Assembly (NCBI RefSeq): GCF_011405515.1
Contig: NZ_AP022671.1
Coordinates: 1,674,001-1,738,000, forward strand
Reading direction: 5' to 3'
Source: Nitrospira sp. KM1
GTDB lineage: Bacteria > Nitrospirota > Nitrospiria > Nitrospirales > Nitrospiraceae
DNA: 64,000 nt
Shown here: positions 62,565-64,000 of the stretch, piece after piece
How the letters are laid out: each line of letters begins with the position of its first letter
Numbering within the stretch: position 1 is the stretch's first letter
Position numbers and translations under genes: made by a program
The notes under the pieces: generated by a model
Database searches by the model: none
The model's input: only the letters and a program-made list of their open reading frames with translations
What the model was told of the DNA's origin: nothing

Positions 62565-64000
62565 TCAGGATAAGGCTGCGACTTTTACAGAGAGAATGTC
62601 CTTGCTCGACGTGATGGCGTTGAGAACGGCGCTCGGAAACGATTGATCCGATCCGATGATCAAGAGCGCGTTTCCTCCTCGCTTTTCCAGTGCGCATTGC
62701 ATCCGAACAATGTTGATGTTGTTGTCGCCCAGAACTTTTCCGACCATGCCGATGACGCCCGGACGATCGATATTGTGAATGAACAGCATATGGCCTTCAG
62801 GGACGACTTCCACCTTGAAGCGGTCGATTTCAACGACACGCGGATCTTTCTTATGGTAGAGGGTCCCAGCCACTTGATGCGACTGTTTCCCGGCATCGAC
62901 CCGTACCCGGATCAGGCTCATGAAATCGCCGGCATCGGAGCTTCGCACCTCTTTGACCTCGATTCCACGTTCTTTGGCGACGATTGGAGCATTCACATAA
63001 TTGACAGGCGCTTCCATGATGGGTGTCAGGAGTCCCTTGAGTACGGCAATGGTCAAAGGAGAGACTGACAACGCTGCCACCTCTCCGCTGTATTCGACCG
63101 TCAGGTGTTCGATGCCGCCTTCGCATAGTTGAGCCTGCAGCTTTCCGAGTTGTTCGGCCAGGGAAAGATACGGCTGAAGTCGTGGCAGCAACTCAGGGGG
63201 CACGGACGGAATATTCACGGCCCCACGGGCGATCCCTTTCGTAAAATAATCGACGATCTGCTCGGCAATGCCCACAGCGACATTTTCCTGCGCTTCGGTG
63301 GTCTGCGCGCCGATGTGAGGGGTGCAAATAAAATTGTCGAGCGTCAACAATGGATTGTCGGCTTTGACGGGTTCTTCTTCAAAGACATCGAATGCCGCCG
63401 CTCCGACATGTTTGGTTTTCAATGCTTCAAACAAGTCCCCTTCATGAATAATTCCCCCACGGGCACAGTTGACGATCATCACCCCTGATTTCATCGACGC
63501 GATGGTTTTCGCATTGATGATGCCCTTCGTCTCCGGGGTCAATGGCGTGTGAACCGAAATGATGTCGGCCCGGCGAAACAATTCGGCCAACTCCGTCATT
63601 TCGACTCCCATTTTTTCAGCCCGATCCGTCGCGAGATACGGATCATAGGCAATCACCTTCATCCCGATCCCCTGGGCCAACTTCGTCAGATGACTACCGA
63701 TCTGACCCACCCCGACGATGCCGAGCACTTTGTTGTAGAGCTCGACGCCCATAAACTTGTCTTTTTCCCATTTTCCGGCTCTCACGGAGGCGGTGGCTTG
63801 GGGAATACGACGACTCATGGCGCAGATCATGGACATCGTATGTTCGGCGGTTGTCACCGTATTGCCGCCAGGGGTGTTCATCACCACAATCCCCCGGCGT
63901 GTAGCGGCCGGTGTATCGACATTGTCCAGTCCCGACCCAGCGCGTCCAACCACTTTTAGCTTGGGTGCGGCGGCAATGAGTTCTTCGGTGACCTTCGTCC
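62565..64000 (-). CDS. serA: D-3-phosphoglycerate dehydrogenase (SerA), 5' part missing
   Basis: The visible 478 residues cover most of the protein; the first strands lie beyond the right edge. The NAD-binding domain has VGRAGSGLDNVD and LGIVGVGQIGSHLTKLA, then NCARGGIIHEGDLF and the active-site His in CTPHIGAQTTEAQENVA. After it come the intermediate ASB domain (about 310-420) and a C-terminal ACT domain (MLFIHNIDRPGVIGMVGKVL) for serine feedback. It commits 3-phosphoglycerate to serine synthesis. The stop is 30 bases before hisZ on the same strand, so serA-hisZ-dnaB are probably one transcript. Confidence 0.95.
   Translation of the reverse strand, partial: TKVTEELIAAAPKLKVVGRAGSGLDNVDTPAATRRGIVVMNTPGGNTVTTAEHTMSMICAMSRRIPQATASVRAGKWEKDKFMGVELYNKVLGIVGVGQIGSHLTKLAQGIGMKVIAYDPYLATDRAEKMGVEMTELAELFRRADIISVHTPLTPETKGIINAKTIASMKSGVMIVNCARGGIIHEGDLFEALKTKHVGAAAFDVFEEEPVKADNPLLTLDNFICTPHIGAQTTEAQENVAVGIAEQIVDYFTKGIARGAVNIPSVPPELLPRLQPYLSLAEQLGKLQAQLCEGGIEHLTVEYSGEVAALSVSPLTIAVLKGLLTPIMEAPVNYVNAPIVAKERGIEVKEVRSSDAGDFMSLIRVRVDAGKQSHQVAGTLYHKKDPRVVEIDRFKVEVVPEGHMLFIHNIDRPGVIGMVGKVLGDNNINIVRMQCALEKRGGNALLIIGSDQSFPSAVLNAITSSKDILSVKVAALS

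Noticed and set aside
1-64000. tRNA, rRNA, CRISPR array, intact insertion sequence or prophage genes
   Set aside because: Reading both strands I saw no cloverleaf with conserved GGTTCGA arm, no regularly spaced repeats, no transposase and no phage structural gene. A dedicated tRNA or repeat scan would be needed to exclude small cases.

Overview
The window looks like a chromosomal segment of a Gram-negative, GC-rich, free-living bacterium. My best guess is Nitrospira or a close relative (phylum Nitrospirota). The guess rests on the style of the proteins and the gene mix: a bacterial-type GltB/GltD pair, a GH57 glycosidase, a DUF1015 protein, a TtuA-like thiolase, a HisZ-type histidine regulator, and a large surface-polysaccharide locus beside a type IV pilin. 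No rRNA or other taxonomic marker is present, so this is an inference. I saw no tRNA, rRNA, CRISPR array, intact insertion sequence or phage gene.

Left part, 1-27 kb (mostly housekeeping). It opens with a cut-off nucleotidyltransferase and a decayed DUF433/DUF5615 gene pair. The glutamate synthase genes gltB and gltD follow on the minus strand. A divergent plus-strand run encodes a polyprenyl diphosphate synthase, a DUF1015 protein and a sigma-54 response regulator. MurU-like and AmgK-like genes for cell-wall sugar recycling come next, then a VanZ protein. A second plus-strand run carries a GH57 enzyme, a GalT-like enzyme, a MoaD/ThiS-like sulfur carrier with a TtuA-like tRNA thiolase, a DnaJ protein, a MarC protein, two small exported proteins and ilvD. 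From 22.7 to 27.0 kb, four unrelated minus-strand genes (SGNH hydrolase, YD-repeat-like protein, trypsin-like protease, methyltransferase) lead into the polysaccharide locus.

Middle part, 27.3-57.5 kb (surface glycan and pilus locus, all minus strand). Transcription runs right to left: type IV pilin, O-antigen-ligase-like membrane protein with C-terminal TPRs, a membrane-anchored TPR-like protein, and an ABC ATPase with its permease. After these come about 22 glycan genes: Wzm/Wzt export ABC transporter, sugar epimerase, roughly ten glycosyltransferases (three of them CgeB-like), five or six methyltransferases, a polysaccharide deacetylase, a CelD-like acetyltransferase, a WecA-like initiating transferase and a UDP-galactopyranose-mutase-like flavoprotein. 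From 53607 down to 27274 the genes are separated by at most 29 bases and often overlap by 4, so this is very probably one operon of 24 genes. The order pilin-ligase-TPR-ATPase-permease resembles, from memory, the Myxococcus pilA-pilG-pilH-pilI block and the Geobacter pilA-xap region. It suggests that the pilus and a glycan are made or displayed together.

Right part, 57.5-64 kb. A TPR lipoprotein, dnaB, hisZ and a partial serA lie on the minus strand.

A recurring regulatory pattern stands out. At least six genes (ispB-like, amgK, the MoaD-like gene, ttuA, dnaJ and the TPR lipoprotein gene) have a recognisable -35/-10 pair whose -10 box ends only 5-9 bases before the start codon, with no Shine-Dalgarno sequence. 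That is the arrangement expected for leaderless mRNAs.
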